DNA of 64,000 nt from Pseudomonas sp. FP198 (GTDB taxonomy: Bacteria > Pseudomonadota > Gammaproteobacteria > Pseudomonadales > Pseudomonadaceae): the NCBI RefSeq assembly GCF_030687895.1, contig NZ_CP117452.1, positions 4,456,501 through 4,520,500 on the forward strand, read 5' to 3'. Positions 48,256 through 61,480 of the stretch are shown in pieces. The notes beneath the pieces are model-generated. The model saw only the letters and a list, made by a program, of their open reading frames with translations, ran no database searches and was not told the DNA's origin. Each line of letters opens with the position of its first letter. Position 1 is the first letter of the stretch. A program made the position numbers and the translations under genes.

Positions 48256-50157
48256 ATGAAATGCGACCCCACCCTCTATCGCGCCGCGCCGCCATCACTC
48301 GCCGTGAAACCCCGCCTGATCCGCCACCTGTTCCTGCCGCCGCTGGTCATTGCGCTGATGATCGGCCTGGGTTACCTCGGCTTCTGGATCAGCGAGCACT
48401 ACGGCATTCGCGGCCTGGCCGAGAATGGCGAACGCCAGCTGGAACTGCATGCCCGTGCGGTGGAAAGCGAGATCAGCAAATATACCTATCTGCCCAGCCT
48501 GCTGGAGCTTGAATCCAGCGTCTCAAAACTGCTCGACGACCCGACACCCGAGCACCGCAAGACCGTCAACGAGTACCTCGAAGGCCTGAATCGGCGCAGC
48601 CGTAGCCGGGCCATCTATGTCATGGACACCACCGGCCGGGTGATGGCCACCAGCAACTGGCGCGACGTCGACAGTTACCTGGGCGAAGACCTGTCATTCC
48701 GCGCCTACTTCCAGAACGCCGTTCGCGGCCAGCCGGGACGCTTCTACGGCATCGGCAGCACCAACGGCGAGCCGGGCTACTACCTGGCCCATGGGCTGGA
48801 AGAAAGGGGCAAGATCATCGGCGTGGCCGTGGTCAAGGTGCGTCTCGAAGCCATGGAGGAACGCTGGCAGCGAGCACGCCTGGAAGCCTTCGTCAGCGAC
48901 GAGAACAGCATCATCATCCTCTCCAGCGATCCGGCGCGACGGCTCAAGTCCGTACGGCCGCTGAGCGACGAAACCAAGGAACGCCTGGCCCGCAGCCTGC
49001 AATATTACTGGTTCCCGCTGAACGAACTGATCCCCTTGGCCCGCGAACAACTGGCCGAAGGCATGGAGAAGCTGACCTTCCCCGCCAATACCGAAATCGC
49101 CGCCGACCAGCAGGCCACCAGCTACCTCTCGCAGACCCGGCCGTTGAGCGACACGCCGTGGAATTTCACCTTGCTCACCCCACTGGAAGACCTGCGCCGC
49201 CAAGCGATCAACCAGGGCATCCTGGTGGCCGTGGCGTTTGCCCTGGTGGCCTTCCTGCTGATCGCCTGGAACGAGCGGCGCAAGGTGATTGCCACCCGCC
49301 TCGCCGCCCGCGAAGCGTTGCAGGAAGCCAACAACCAGCTCGAGCGTCGGATTACCGAACGCACCACTGACCTGCGGGCCAGCAACGAGCGGCTCAAAGG
49401 CCAGATCCGCGAACGCCGGCAAGCGGAAGAGACCCTGCGCCGCGCCCAGGACGAACTGGTACAGGCTGGCAAGCTGGCGGCCATCGGCCAGATGTCCACC
49501 AGCATCGCCCATGAACTCAACCAGCCGCTGGCCGCGTTGCGTACGTTGTCCGGCAACACGGTGCGCTTCCTGGAGCGCGGCCAGCTGGACATTGCCAGCG
49601 CCAACCTCAGGACCATCAACGACCTGATCGACCGCATGGGCCGGATCACCGCCAGCCTGCGTGCCTTTGCCCGGCGCGGTGACGACAAAGGCCGGGCCAG
49701 CCTGGGCAAGGCCGTCGAGGCCGCGCTGCAATTGCTCGGGGCGCGTCTGGAAAAACTTGGCGTCCAGACACAGACAGCTTTCGAAGACGTCCAGCTGCAA
49801 ATCGACCAGACACGCCTGGAGCAGATCCTGGTGAACCTGATTGGCAACGCCCTGGACGCAATGCAAGTCCAACCCGAGCCAAGACTGTGGCTGGCCGGCG
49901 AGATCAGCGATGGCAAATGCCGCCTGCGGGTGCGCGATAACGGCCACGGCATCGATCCGGAGGCGCGCAAGCATCTGTTCGAACCCTTCTTCACCACCAA
50001 GCCCGGCGAACAAGGCCTGGGCCTCGGCCTGACGCTTTCGGCGAGCCTGTGCGCCGCCGCGGGCGGGCACCTGGGCGTCGAGCACCCGGACGATGGTGGC
50101 ACCACGTTTGTCCTCAGTTTACCGTTGGTAAGCCTTTCACCTCCCGAGCCGCTATGA
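48256..50157 (+). CDS. aauS: Acidic amino acid sensor kinase AauS
   Basis: A 633-residue DctB-like kinase. TM1 at about 19-40, a large periplasmic sensor (about 45-310, with a Cache-like SRSRAIYVMDTTGRVMATS segment), TM2 around 315-335, a coiled coil, then H-box SIAHELNQPLAALR and ATPase N, G1 and G2 boxes (GNALDAM, DNGHGID, GLGLGLTLS). An alternative GTG lies three bases upstream. The periplasmic sensor fits detection of acidic amino acids near the transporter. It overlaps aauR. Confidence 0.92.
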   Translation: MKCDPTLYRAAPPSLAVKPRLIRHLFLPPLVIALMIGLGYLGFWISEHYGIRGLAENGERQLELHARAVESEISKYTYLPSLLELESSVSKLLDDPTPEHRKTVNEYLEGLNRRSRSRAIYVMDTTGRVMATSNWRDVDSYLGEDLSFRAYFQNAVRGQPGRFYGIGSTNGEPGYYLAHGLEERGKIIGVAVVKVRLEAMEERWQRARLEAFVSDENSIIILSSDPARRLKSVRPLSDETKERLARSLQYYWFPLNELIPLAREQLAEGMEKLTFPANTEIAADQQATSYLSQTRPLSDTPWNFTLLTPLEDLRRQAINQGILVAVAFALVAFLLIAWNERRKVIATRLAAREALQEANNQLERRITERTTDLRASNERLKGQIRERRQAEETLRRAQDELVQAGKLAAIGQMSTSIAHELNQPLAALRTLSGNTVRFLERGQLDIASANLRTINDLIDRMGRITASLRAFARRGDDKGRASLGKAVEAALQLLGARLEKLGVQTQTAFEDVQLQIDQTRLEQILVNLIGNALDAMQVQPEPRLWLAGEISDGKCRLRVRDNGHGIDPEARKHLFEPFFTTKPGEQGLGLGLTLSASLCAAAGGHLGVEHPDDGGTTFVLSLPLVSLSPPEPL

Positions 50158-51482
50158 ACAACGACCTGAGCGTTCTGATCGTCGAAGACGACCCCCATGT
50201 CCTGTTGGGCTGCCAACAGGCCCTGACCCTGGAAGACATACCCTGCGTGGGCGTGGGCAGCGCCGAAGAGGCCCTGGAACGGGTTGGCGATGATTTTGCC
50301 GGCATCGTCATCAGTGACATCCGGTTGCCGGGCATCGATGGGCTGGAACTGTTGACCCGGCTCAAGGCCCGCGACCGCAGCCTGCCAGTGGTGTTGATCA
50401 CCGGCCACGGCGACATCTCCATGGCCGTCGGCGCCATGCAGAAAGGCGCCTACGACTTCATGGAAAAACCCTTCTCCCCCGAACGCCTGGTGGACGTCGC
50501 CCGCCGCGCCCTGGAGCAACGCAGCCTGGCCCGGGAAGTTTCAACGCTGCGCAGGAAACTGGCCGAACGCGACTCGCTGGAAGGCCGGATCATTGGCCGC
50601 TCGCCGGCCATGCAGCATTTGCGAGCGCTGATCGCCAACGTCGCCGACACCTCGGCCAACGTATTGATCGAGGGTGAAACCGGCACCGGCAAGGAGCTGG
50701 TTGCCCGCTGCCTGCACGATTTCAGCCGGCGCCACGACAAACAGTTCGTCGCGCTGAACTGCGGGGGGCTGCCGGAGAACCTGTTCGAAAGCGAGATTTT
50801 CGGTCACGAGGCCAACGCCTTCACCGGTGCGGGCAAACGCCGGATTGGCAAGATCGAGCACGCCGATGGTGGCACGCTGTTTCTCGATGAAGTGGAAAGC
50901 ATGCCCCTGCCCTTGCAGATCAAGCTGCTGCGGGTGTTGCAGGAACGCACCCTGGAGCGCCTGGGTTCGAACCAGAGCGTGGCCGTGGATTGTCGCGTGA
51001 TCGCCGCCACCAAGTCCGACCTCGACGAAATGGGCCGGGCCGGGCAGTTCCGCAGCGACCTGTATTATCGCCTCAACGTGGTCACCCTGGAACTGCCGCC
51101 CCTGCGCGAACGGCGCGAGGACATCCTGCAACTGTTCGAGCATTTCCTCCAGCAGTCGTCCCTGCGCTTCGACCGCACGGTGCCGGAGCTGGACAACCAG
51201 ACCCTGTCGAACCTGATGAGCCATGACTGGCCGGGCAACGTACGGGAACTGCGCAACGTCGCCGAGCGTTATGCCCTCGGCCTGCCGGCTTTCAAGAAGT
51301 CCGGCGCCAGCGCGGGCAGCCAGGGCCTGGCTTTCGCCGAAGCGGTGGAAGCCTTCGAGCGCAACCTGCTGGTGGACGCATTGCAACGCAGCGGCGGCAA
51401 CCTGACCCAGGCCAGCCAGGAACTGGGCATGGCCAAGACCACGCTGTTCGACAAAGTCAAAAAATATGGCTTGAGCCACTGA
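50154..51482 (+). CDS. aauR: Sigma-54 response regulator AauR
   Basis: A 442-residue NtrC-family activator. The receiver has the phospho-Asp in IVISDIRLPG; the AAA+ domain has GETGTGKEL and GGTLFLDEVE; the Fis-type HTH ends the protein (GGNLTQASQELGMAKTTLFDKV). The sigma-54 contact loop reads NAFTGA in place of GAFTGA. Start ATG overlaps the aauS stop. The exact boxes at 44635 and the sigma-54 promoter at 44756 are its likely targets. Confidence 0.93.
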   Translation: MNNDLSVLIVEDDPHVLLGCQQALTLEDIPCVGVGSAEEALERVGDDFAGIVISDIRLPGIDGLELLTRLKARDRSLPVVLITGHGDISMAVGAMQKGAYDFMEKPFSPERLVDVARRALEQRSLAREVSTLRRKLAERDSLEGRIIGRSPAMQHLRALIANVADTSANVLIEGETGTGKELVARCLHDFSRRHDKQFVALNCGGLPENLFESEIFGHEANAFTGAGKRRIGKIEHADGGTLFLDEVESMPLPLQIKLLRVLQERTLERLGSNQSVAVDCRVIAATKSDLDEMGRAGQFRSDLYYRLNVVTLELPPLRERREDILQLFEHFLQQSSLRFDRTVPELDNQTLSNLMSHDWPGNVRELRNVAERYALGLPAFKKSGASAGSQGLAFAEAVEAFERNLLVDALQRSGGNLTQASQELGMAKTTLFDKVKKYGLSH

Positions 51483-51498
51483 CCGGGGACGCGAACCT

Positions 51499-51837
51499 GT
51501 GGATCTGATTTTCAAGGCGGCGCTTGGCGCAGCCGTAGTGGTCATCCTGGCGATGCTCGCCAAGACCAGGAATTATTACATTGCCGGGCTGGTGCCGCTG
51601 TTTCCGACGTTCGCCCTGATCGCCCACTACATCGTCGGCAAGGGCCGCTCGGTGGACGACCTGAAGACCACCATCGTGTTCGGCATGTGGTCGATCATTC
51701 CGTACTTCGTCTATCTTGCGACGCTGTACGTGATGGTCGACCGCATGCGTCTCGAAGCCTCATTGGCCGTAGCAGCCGTCGCCTGGCTGATGGCGGCGAC
51801 GGTGCTGGTCAGCGTCTGGGTGCGGCTTCACGGCTGA
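51499..51837 (+). CDS. GlpM family small membrane protein
   Basis: A 112-residue inner-membrane protein with four hydrophobic helices (KTRNYYIAGLVPLFPTFALIAHY is diagnostic). The start is GTG with GGGGA about ten bases upstream. GlpM affects alginate production in P. aeruginosa but its biochemical role is unknown. It follows aauR by 16 bases on the same strand. Confidence 0.85.
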   Translation: MDLIFKAALGAAVVVILAMLAKTRNYYIAGLVPLFPTFALIAHYIVGKGRSVDDLKTTIVFGMWSIIPYFVYLATLYVMVDRMRLEASLAVAAVAWLMAATVLVSVWVRLHG

Positions 51838-51846
51838 TTTCGGCGA

Positions 51847-52461
51847 TCAATAGCCGACGGTAAAACGCGTCCGTGAGAACTGCGGCGTTTCGACTTCATC
51901 GATCATCGCAATGGCGTAGTCGGCAAAGCTGATCCAACTGCGTCCGGCCTGGTCGAACAACAGGTGGTCCTTGCCGACACGGAACTGCCCGGTGCGCTCG
52001 GTTTCGACGAACTCCGCCGAGGGCGAGAGGAAGGTCCAATCCAGGTCCTGCTCCTTGCGCAACACGTCGAGGAACAAGGCACCGGCGCTGGCTTCGGCCA
52101 GGTATTCCTCCGGGAAGCCCTTGCTGTCGATCACACGGCTGTCATCCGGCAGCAACAACGAACCGGCACCGCCCACCACCAGCAGACGCTTGACCCCGGC
52201 GGCTTTCACCGGTGCGATGACCTTATCGGCCGGCACGGTGGCAAAGTGCGCGGCGCTGATTACCACGTCATGGTCAGTGACTGCTGCGGTCAACGCCTCG
52301 CTGTCCAGTACGTCCAGTTGCTTGCTGACCACACCGGCCCGCTCGCCGATCTTGCTCGTATTGCGGGCAATGGCCGTCACGCTGTGACCGCGTCGCAGGG
52401 CCTCTTCCAACAGCTGGCTGCCGGCCCGGCCGGTGGCGCCAATGATTGCGATTTTGCTCAT
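51847..52461 (-). CDS. NAD(P)-binding NmrA/epimerase-like protein
   Basis: A 204-residue Rossmann-fold protein. The glycine loop is IAIIGATGRAGSQLLEEAL; VVISAAHF and LLVVGGAGS follow as in NAD(P)H-binding oxidoreductases of the NmrA/YwnB type. GGAG precedes ATG. It converges on the GlpM-family gene with a nine-base gap and no terminator. The substrate is unknown. Confidence 0.88.
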   Translation of the reverse strand: MSKIAIIGATGRAGSQLLEEALRRGHSVTAIARNTSKIGERAGVVSKQLDVLDSEALTAAVTDHDVVISAAHFATVPADKVIAPVKAAGVKRLLVVGGAGSLLLPDDSRVIDSKGFPEEYLAEASAGALFLDVLRKEQDLDWTFLSPSAEFVETERTGQFRVGKDHLLFDQAGRSWISFADYAIAMIDEVETPQFSRTRFTVGY

Positions 52462-52502
52462 GAAGTTCTCCAGTGATTAGCGATGTTGAAATACATGCTC
52501 TT

Positions 52503-52633
52503 GTGGCGAGGGGATTTATCCCCGCTGGGCTGCGAAGCAGTCCCCATGCCCCCACCCCGCATAAACCTGATGTATCCCGGTCTGTCTTTTTGGGGCCGCT
52601 TCGCAGCCCAGCGGGGATAAATCCCCTCGCCAC
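52503..52633. repeat. Long REP inverted pair (GGGGATTTATCCCCGC type)
   Basis: Arms GTGGCGAGGGGATTTATCCC and its inverted copy enclose about 75 bases, the same family as 17381 and 63823. Confidence 0.85.
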
Positions 52634-52660
52634 AACGGCGCCCCGATCAAAGATCGTTTG

Positions 52661-53539
52661 TCACCACTTCATCTCGCCCTTCGCGACCTTGGCGCTGAGT
52701 TCCAGGGAGCTGGCCTCACCCAGGTTGGGATAGCGTAGTTTCATCGCGGCGATCAGCGCAGCGGAATCCTTGGCCTTGGCGGTCTCCTCGTCGAAGGCCT
52801 TGATGTAGTCGGCGGTGAAGCGCACCGGCGCCAGGGACCGGGCACTTTCACCCAGGTAATGGCCGGGGATCACCATGGCCGGTTGCAGGTTTTCAATGCC
52901 CGCCAGCGTCGCCAGCCAGTCCTGGTGGGATTGCGGCGTCTGGGTATCGGCCATCCAGACGTGAATGTTTTCCGCCACCACCACGCCGCCAACCACTGCC
53001 TTGATCGATGGAATCCAGACAAAGCTGCGGTCCGGTTGCGGGCCGTCGAGGCCGATGATCTGCAAGCGCTTGCCCTCCAGCGTCAGGCTGTCGCCCTTGA
53101 GTACCTGGGGCACGAGAGTCTTGGCCGGTGCATCGGCCTTCAGGATCGGCCCCCAGTATTTCAACTTGCCGTCGGCGGTGTGCTGGATGTGCTCGACGGT
53201 CGCTGCCGACGCGAGCACCTTGGCTTCAGGGAACGCCGCGGTCAGGGTTTCGAGGCCGAAATAGTAGTCCGGATCGCCGTGGCTGATGTAAATCGTGGTC
53301 AGGCGTTTGCCGCTGGCGCGGATTTTCTCCACGACCTGCTCGGCCTGGGCCTTGCCGAACTGGGCGTCCACCAGGATTGCCTCCTTGTCGCCGCTGACCA
53401 GAACCGAAGTCACCGGGAAAATCGCCGCGGCGCCGGGGTTATAGACATCGAGCGTCAAGTCGCCCGCCCAGGCCTGGGCGGTGAAGGCCAAGGCGGCGGT
53501 CGCCAGCAGCAGGCGTTTGATTGGGGTGAATCCGGTCAT
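52661..53539 (-). CDS. Exported MBL-fold metallo-hydrolase
   Basis: A 292-residue protein with signal peptide (residues 6-25, cleaved near AWA-GDL). The metal-binding motif normally HxHxDH is degenerate: ISHGDPDYYFGLE keeps one His and two Asp positions. A second metal His may be in VIPGHYLGES. The fold should be a lactamase-like hydrolase, but the altered HxHxDH motif makes activity uncertain. The divergent LysR gene is its likely regulator. Confidence 0.8.
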   Translation of the reverse strand: MTGFTPIKRLLLATAALAFTAQAWAGDLTLDVYNPGAAAIFPVTSVLVSGDKEAILVDAQFGKAQAEQVVEKIRASGKRLTTIYISHGDPDYYFGLETLTAAFPEAKVLASAATVEHIQHTADGKLKYWGPILKADAPAKTLVPQVLKGDSLTLEGKRLQIIGLDGPQPDRSFVWIPSIKAVVGGVVVAENIHVWMADTQTPQSHQDWLATLAGIENLQPAMVIPGHYLGESARSLAPVRFTADYIKAFDEETAKAKDSAALIAAMKLRYPNLGEASSLELSAKVAKGEMKW

Positions 53540-53650
53540 GTTGTGCTCCGTCGTCCAAGGTCCGCAAGGGAATGGACAGAGCTTAGTTGCCTGACTCGCT
53601 ACAAAAAATGCGATGCTGGGACATAGTTTGTTTCTAAAAGCGGGCAGATC

Positions 53651-54556
53651 ATGGATCGTCTACAAGCAATGCGGGTGTTCGTGACCGTGGTGGACCTGGG
53701 CAGCCAATCGGCGGCGGCCGAGCATCTGGACCTGTCGCGACCGGTGGTGTCGCGCTACCTGGCGGAGCTGGAGGACTGGGTCGGCGCCCGGCTGATGCAC
53801 CGCACTACGCGCAAACTGAGCCTGACGGCCGCCGGCTCGGAAATTCTGCCGCGCTGCCGACAGATGCTCGAGCTGTCCGGCGACATCCAAGCCGCCGTGA
53901 GCACGCCGGAAGACGCGCCCCGCGGCATGCTGCGCATCACCGCCAGCCCGTCATTCGGCCAGTCCCAGCTGGCGTCGGCCATGGCCGAGTTCGTCAAGCG
54001 CTACCCAGGGGTAAGCGTCGACCTGCAGATGCTCGATCGCACGGTGAACCTGGTGGATGAGCGCATCGACCTGGCGATCCGCATGAGCAACGATCTCGAT
54101 CCCAACCTGATCGCCCGGCGCCTCACGGTGTGCCGCTCGGTGATCTGCGCCTCGCCCCGCTACCTGCGCGAGCAGCCGACACCGCAACGGGTGGAGGATT
54201 TGAGCCGGCACAACTGCCTGACCCATTCCTACGTCGGCAAGAGCTTGTGGCATTTCGAGCAGGACGGCGAACAGATCGCGGTGCCGGTGCAGGGCAACAT
54301 CAGCGCCAACGAAGCCAGCACGCTGCTCCAGGCAACGATCGCCGGCGCCGGCGTGGCGATGCTGCCCAGCTACCAGGCCGGCCCTTATCTGCGCAGCGGT
54401 GAACTGGTGCGCCTGCTGGCCCACGCCGAACCGCGGCTGATGAACATGTATGCGGTGTATGCATCGCGCAAGCACATGCCCTCGGCGCTGCGTTGCCTGG
54501 TGGATTTTCTGGTGCTGAAGTTTCCCGAGACGCCTGAGTGGGATGTGGGGCTATGA
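53651..54556 (+). CDS. LysR family transcriptional regulator
   Basis: A 301-residue regulator with the N-terminal winged helix MRVFVTVVDLGSQSAAAEHL and a C-terminal inducer domain of the usual two-lobed type. It is divergent from the MBL-fold gene with a 111-base shared region, typical of LysR targets. The effector is unknown. Confidence 0.92.
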   Translation: MDRLQAMRVFVTVVDLGSQSAAAEHLDLSRPVVSRYLAELEDWVGARLMHRTTRKLSLTAAGSEILPRCRQMLELSGDIQAAVSTPEDAPRGMLRITASPSFGQSQLASAMAEFVKRYPGVSVDLQMLDRTVNLVDERIDLAIRMSNDLDPNLIARRLTVCRSVICASPRYLREQPTPQRVEDLSRHNCLTHSYVGKSLWHFEQDGEQIAVPVQGNISANEASTLLQATIAGAGVAMLPSYQAGPYLRSGELVRLLAHAEPRLMNMYAVYASRKHMPSALRCLVDFLVLKFPETPEWDVGL

Positions 54557-54571
54557 GCTCTTTGGGGGCCT

Positions 54572-54659
54572 GTGGGAGCGAGCCTGCTCGCGAAAGCGGT
54601 GTCTCAGTCAACATCAATGCTGGCTGACAAACTGCTTTCGCGAGCAGGCTCGCTCCCAC
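54572..54659. repeat. REPIN (GTGGGAGCGAGCCTGCTCGC type)
   Basis: Inverted REP arms around a spacer between the LysR gene and gcsR. Confidence 0.85.
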
Positions 54660-54750
54660 AATGGAAATCGACGCATGACCGGGATTTCACCAAAACCCCG
54701 GCCCAAGGCATACTTGCCACCCTTCGTAACCCAGAACCCGAAACCGCCCC

Positions 54751-56259
54751 ATGCGCATCCACGTCAGTTTCATCGACCGCGTCGGCATTACCCAGGAAGT
54801 CCTGGCCTTGCTTGGCGGGCGCAATTTGAACCTGGATGCGGTGGAAATGGTGCCGCCCAACGTCTACATCGACGCCCCGACCCTCAGCCCGCAGGTGCTC
54901 GACGAGCTGCGCGAGGCACTGTTCAGCGTGCGCGGCGTGCAGGCGGTCACCGTGGTGGACATTCTCCCGGGGCAACGCCGGCATTTGCAGCTCGATGCCT
55001 TGCTCGCCGCCATGACCGACCCGGTGCTGGCCCTCGACAGCGCCGGCAAGGTACTGCTCGCCAACCCCGCGCTGATCGCCTTGTACGGTCGGGAACCGGC
55101 CGGGGAAAGCGTGGCCGAGCTGTTCGGCGACGCGGCGCTGCTGGACGCCCTGCTGGAAAACGGCTTTCGCCTGCCGCTGCGGGAAATCACCCTCAACGGC
55201 CAGACCTTGTTACTGGACGCCACGCCCATCACCGATGCCGGGGCGCTGCTGACGCTTTATCAGCCGAACCGCATCGGCGAACGCCTGTCGGCGCTGCATC
55301 ACGACCACGCCGAGGGTTTCGATGCGCTGCTGGGCGAATCTCCGGCGATCCGCACGCTCAAGGCCCGGGCCCAGCGCGTCGCGGCCCTGGATGCGCCGCT
55401 GCTGATCCAGGGCGAGACCGGCACCGGCAAGGAACTGGTGGCCCGCGCCTGCCACGCCATCAGCGCCCGCCACGGCGCGCCATTCCTGGCCCTGAACTGC
55501 GCCGCGCTGCCGGAGAACCTCGCCGAAAGCGAACTGTTCGGCTATGCCCCCGGCGCCTTCACCGGCGCCCAGCGCGGCGGCAAGCCGGGGCTGATGGAAC
55601 TGGCGAACCAGGGCACGGTGTTTCTCGATGAAATCGGCGAGATGTCGCCGTACCTGCAAGCCAAGCTGCTGCGTTTCCTCAACGATGGCAGCTTTCGCCG
55701 TGTGGGTGGCGATCGGGAGATCAAGGTCAATGTGCGGATCCTCAGCGCCACCCACCGCAACCTGGAGAAAATGGTCAGCGAAGGCTCGTTCCGCGAAGAC
55801 TTGTTCTACCGCCTGAACGTGCTCAACGTCGAAGTCCCGCCGCTGCGCGAACGCGGCCAGGACATCCTGCTGCTGGCGCGTTATTTCATGCAGCAGGCCT
55901 GCGCGCAGATCCAGCGCCCGGTCTGCCGGTTGGCCCCCGGCACGTATCCGGCATTGCTGGGCAATCGCTGGCCGGGCAATGTGCGGCAACTGCAGAACGT
56001 GATCTTCCGCGCCGCCGCCATCTGCGAAAGCAGCCTGGTGGACATCGGCGACCTCGACATCGCCGGCACCTCCGTGGCGCGCCAGGGCGACGTGGAAGTC
56101 GAAAGCCTGGAGCAAGCCGTCGAAGCGTTCGAGAAGCAATTGCTCGAATCGTTGTACGCCAACTACCCCTCCACCCGTCAACTCGCCAGCCGCTTGCAAA
56201 CTTCTCATACGGCCATTGCCCATCGGTTGCGCAAGTACGGCATCACCAACAAGCCATAG
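54751..56259 (+). CDS. gcsR: TyrR-like sigma-54 activator GcsR of the glycine cleavage operon
   Basis: A 502-residue activator: N-terminal ACT domain (1-75), PAS domain (about 80-190), AAA+ sigma-54 domain with GETGTGKELVARA, YAPGAFTGAQRGGKPG and GTVFLDEIGEM, and a C-terminal TyrR-type HTH (STRQLASRLQTSHTAIAHRLRKYG). The GAFTGA loop is intact. In P. aeruginosa GcsR responds to glycine and activates gcvH2-gcvP2-glyA2-sdaA-gcvT2. It lies directly upstream of the same operon here. Confidence 0.94.
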   Translation: MRIHVSFIDRVGITQEVLALLGGRNLNLDAVEMVPPNVYIDAPTLSPQVLDELREALFSVRGVQAVTVVDILPGQRRHLQLDALLAAMTDPVLALDSAGKVLLANPALIALYGREPAGESVAELFGDAALLDALLENGFRLPLREITLNGQTLLLDATPITDAGALLTLYQPNRIGERLSALHHDHAEGFDALLGESPAIRTLKARAQRVAALDAPLLIQGETGTGKELVARACHAISARHGAPFLALNCAALPENLAESELFGYAPGAFTGAQRGGKPGLMELANQGTVFLDEIGEMSPYLQAKLLRFLNDGSFRRVGGDREIKVNVRILSATHRNLEKMVSEGSFREDLFYRLNVLNVEVPPLRERGQDILLLARYFMQQACAQIQRPVCRLAPGTYPALLGNRWPGNVRQLQNVIFRAAAICESSLVDIGDLDIAGTSVARQGDVEVESLEQAVEAFEKQLLESLYANYPSTRQLASRLQTSHTAIAHRLRKYGITNKP

Positions 56260-56298
56260 GCCCACCACACCACATCCCCCCTGTGAACACATGTCCAT

Positions 56299-56385
56299 GT
56301 GGGAGCGAGCCTGCTCGCGAAAGCAGTATGTCAGTCAGCATTGATGTGACTGATACACCGCGTTCGCGAGCAGGCTCGCTCCCAC
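56299..56385. repeat. REPIN (GTGGGAGCGAGCCTGCTCGC type)
   Basis: Inverted REP arms around a spacer between gcsR and the GcsR boxes. With the boxes, IHF site and promoter it accounts for the 439-base gap. Confidence 0.85.
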
Positions 56386-56420
56386 AAGGTCTGACGGGCA
56401 CATCTAAAAACGACCTCTAC

Positions 56421-56457
56421 TGTACTGAAAGCGCTACAGCGGAACGATATCGCTACA
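56421..56457 (+). promoter_or_regulatory. Two tandem GcsR/TyrR-type boxes
   Basis: TGTACTG-AAAG-CGCTACA (56421) and CGGAACG-ATAT-CGCTACA (56440) have the 7-4-7 form of the GcsR site known from P. aeruginosa (TGTAACG-N4-CGTTCCG-like, as remembered) and share the right half. They are 19 bases apart. Confidence 0.8.
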
Positions 56458-56519
56458 GGCGCCGTCAGCGTGCGCAGCGTAAGGCTCTGATCCCATAACG
56501 ATTTTATCCGGCCCAGGCA

Positions 56520-56539
56520 CTGTAGCGATTTCGCTACAG
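56520..56539 (+). promoter_or_regulatory. Third GcsR box, perfect palindrome
   Basis: CTGTAGCGATTTCGCTACAG is a perfect inverted repeat with the 7-4-7 box TGTAGCG-ATTT-CGCTACA inside. It lies 65-85 bases before the sigma-54 promoter. Confidence 0.85.
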
Positions 56540-56567
56540 CGCGAAAGGCTATCGCCGCGCGACATTT

Positions 56568-56580
56568 CATCAAACCATTG
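56568..56580 (+). promoter_or_regulatory. Candidate IHF site
   Basis: CATCAA-ACCA-TTG matches the IHF core WATCAA-N4-TTR except at the first base. It lies between the GcsR boxes and the sigma-54 promoter, where DNA bending would be needed. Confidence 0.55.
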
Positions 56581-56602
56581 ATAAATAAAGAATTTTATAT
56601 AT

Positions 56603-56618
56603 TGGCCACGTTCTTGCT
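56603..56618 (+). promoter_or_regulatory. Sigma-54 promoter of the gcvH operon
   Basis: TGGCCACGTTCTTGCT has correctly spaced GG (-24) and GC (-12), 80 bases before gcvH. Confidence 0.8.
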
Positions 56619-56698
56619 AAGGCTTTAACCATTCGGCCGGGCCAAGCCCCGCGCCTTTCTTCGCGTCCACCAGACGAAATCTGGCCCCAGGAGTTTCC

Positions 56699-57082
56699 AT
56701 GAGCGAGTTGCGTTTTACTGAAGATCACGAATGGCTGCGCACCGAAGCAGACGGCAGCGTCACCGTAGGCATTACCGCCTTCGCGCAGAACGCATTGGGC
56801 GACGTGGTTTTTGTGCAACTGCCTGAATTGCAGGCCTACGCCAAGGGCGACGAAGCCTCCACGGTTGAATCGGTAAAAGCCGCCAGCGGTGTGTACATGC
56901 CGTTGGACGGTGAAGTGCTTGAAGTGAACGACAAGCTCGGCGACAGCCCGGAACTGGTCAACGAAGATCCGCTGGGCGAAGGCTGGTTCTTCCGCTTTAA
57001 ACCGACCGACGCCGACGCAGTGGCTAAGCTGTTGGATCAAGACGCCTACGATCGCCTGATCAAAGCCAACGCCGAAGCCTGA
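56699..57082 (+). CDS. gcvH: Glycine cleavage H protein
   Basis: A 127-residue lipoyl carrier. The lipoylated Lys lies in [11 protein letters not shown] near residue 60; the N-terminal [10 protein letters not shown] is typical. It shuttles the aminomethyl group among GcvP, GcvT and Lpd. CAGGAG precedes the ATG. First gene of the operon under GcsR. Confidence 0.97.
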   Translation: MSELRFTEDHEWLRTEADGSVTVGITAFAQNALGDVVFVQLPELQAYAKGDEASTVESVKAASGVYMPLDGEVLEVNDKLGDSPELVNEDPLGEGWFFRFKPTDADAVAKLLDQDAYDRLIKANAEA

Positions 57083-57093
57083 GGAGCCACGAC

Positions 57094-59943
<2,850 letters not shown>

Positions 59944-59985
59944 TCTGTGAAGGGGGACGGTCCATCCGTCCTCCGAACTTCCCTT

Positions 59986-60011
59986 GTGGGAGCGAGCAGG
60001 CTCGCTCCCAC
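59986..60011. repeat. Short REP palindrome between gcvP and sdaA
   Basis: GTGGGAGCGAGC-AG-GCTCGCTCCCAC is a compact inverted repeat in the 129-base gap. Confidence 0.8.
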
Positions 60012-60072
60012 AGGGAATCAGTTTTCAAACCTTGTAACCGTCGATCCCATAAAAAGAAACCGGAGAAACACC

Positions 60073-61449
<1,377 letters not shown>

Positions 61450-61480
61450 TACGCGCCACCTTCATTTTCCAGGAGCTGAT

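Noticed and set aside
56640..56698. Glycine riboswitch before gcvH
   Set aside because: The leader after the sigma-54 promoter is only about 70 bases and shows no tandem aptamer; regulation is explained by GcsR boxes.
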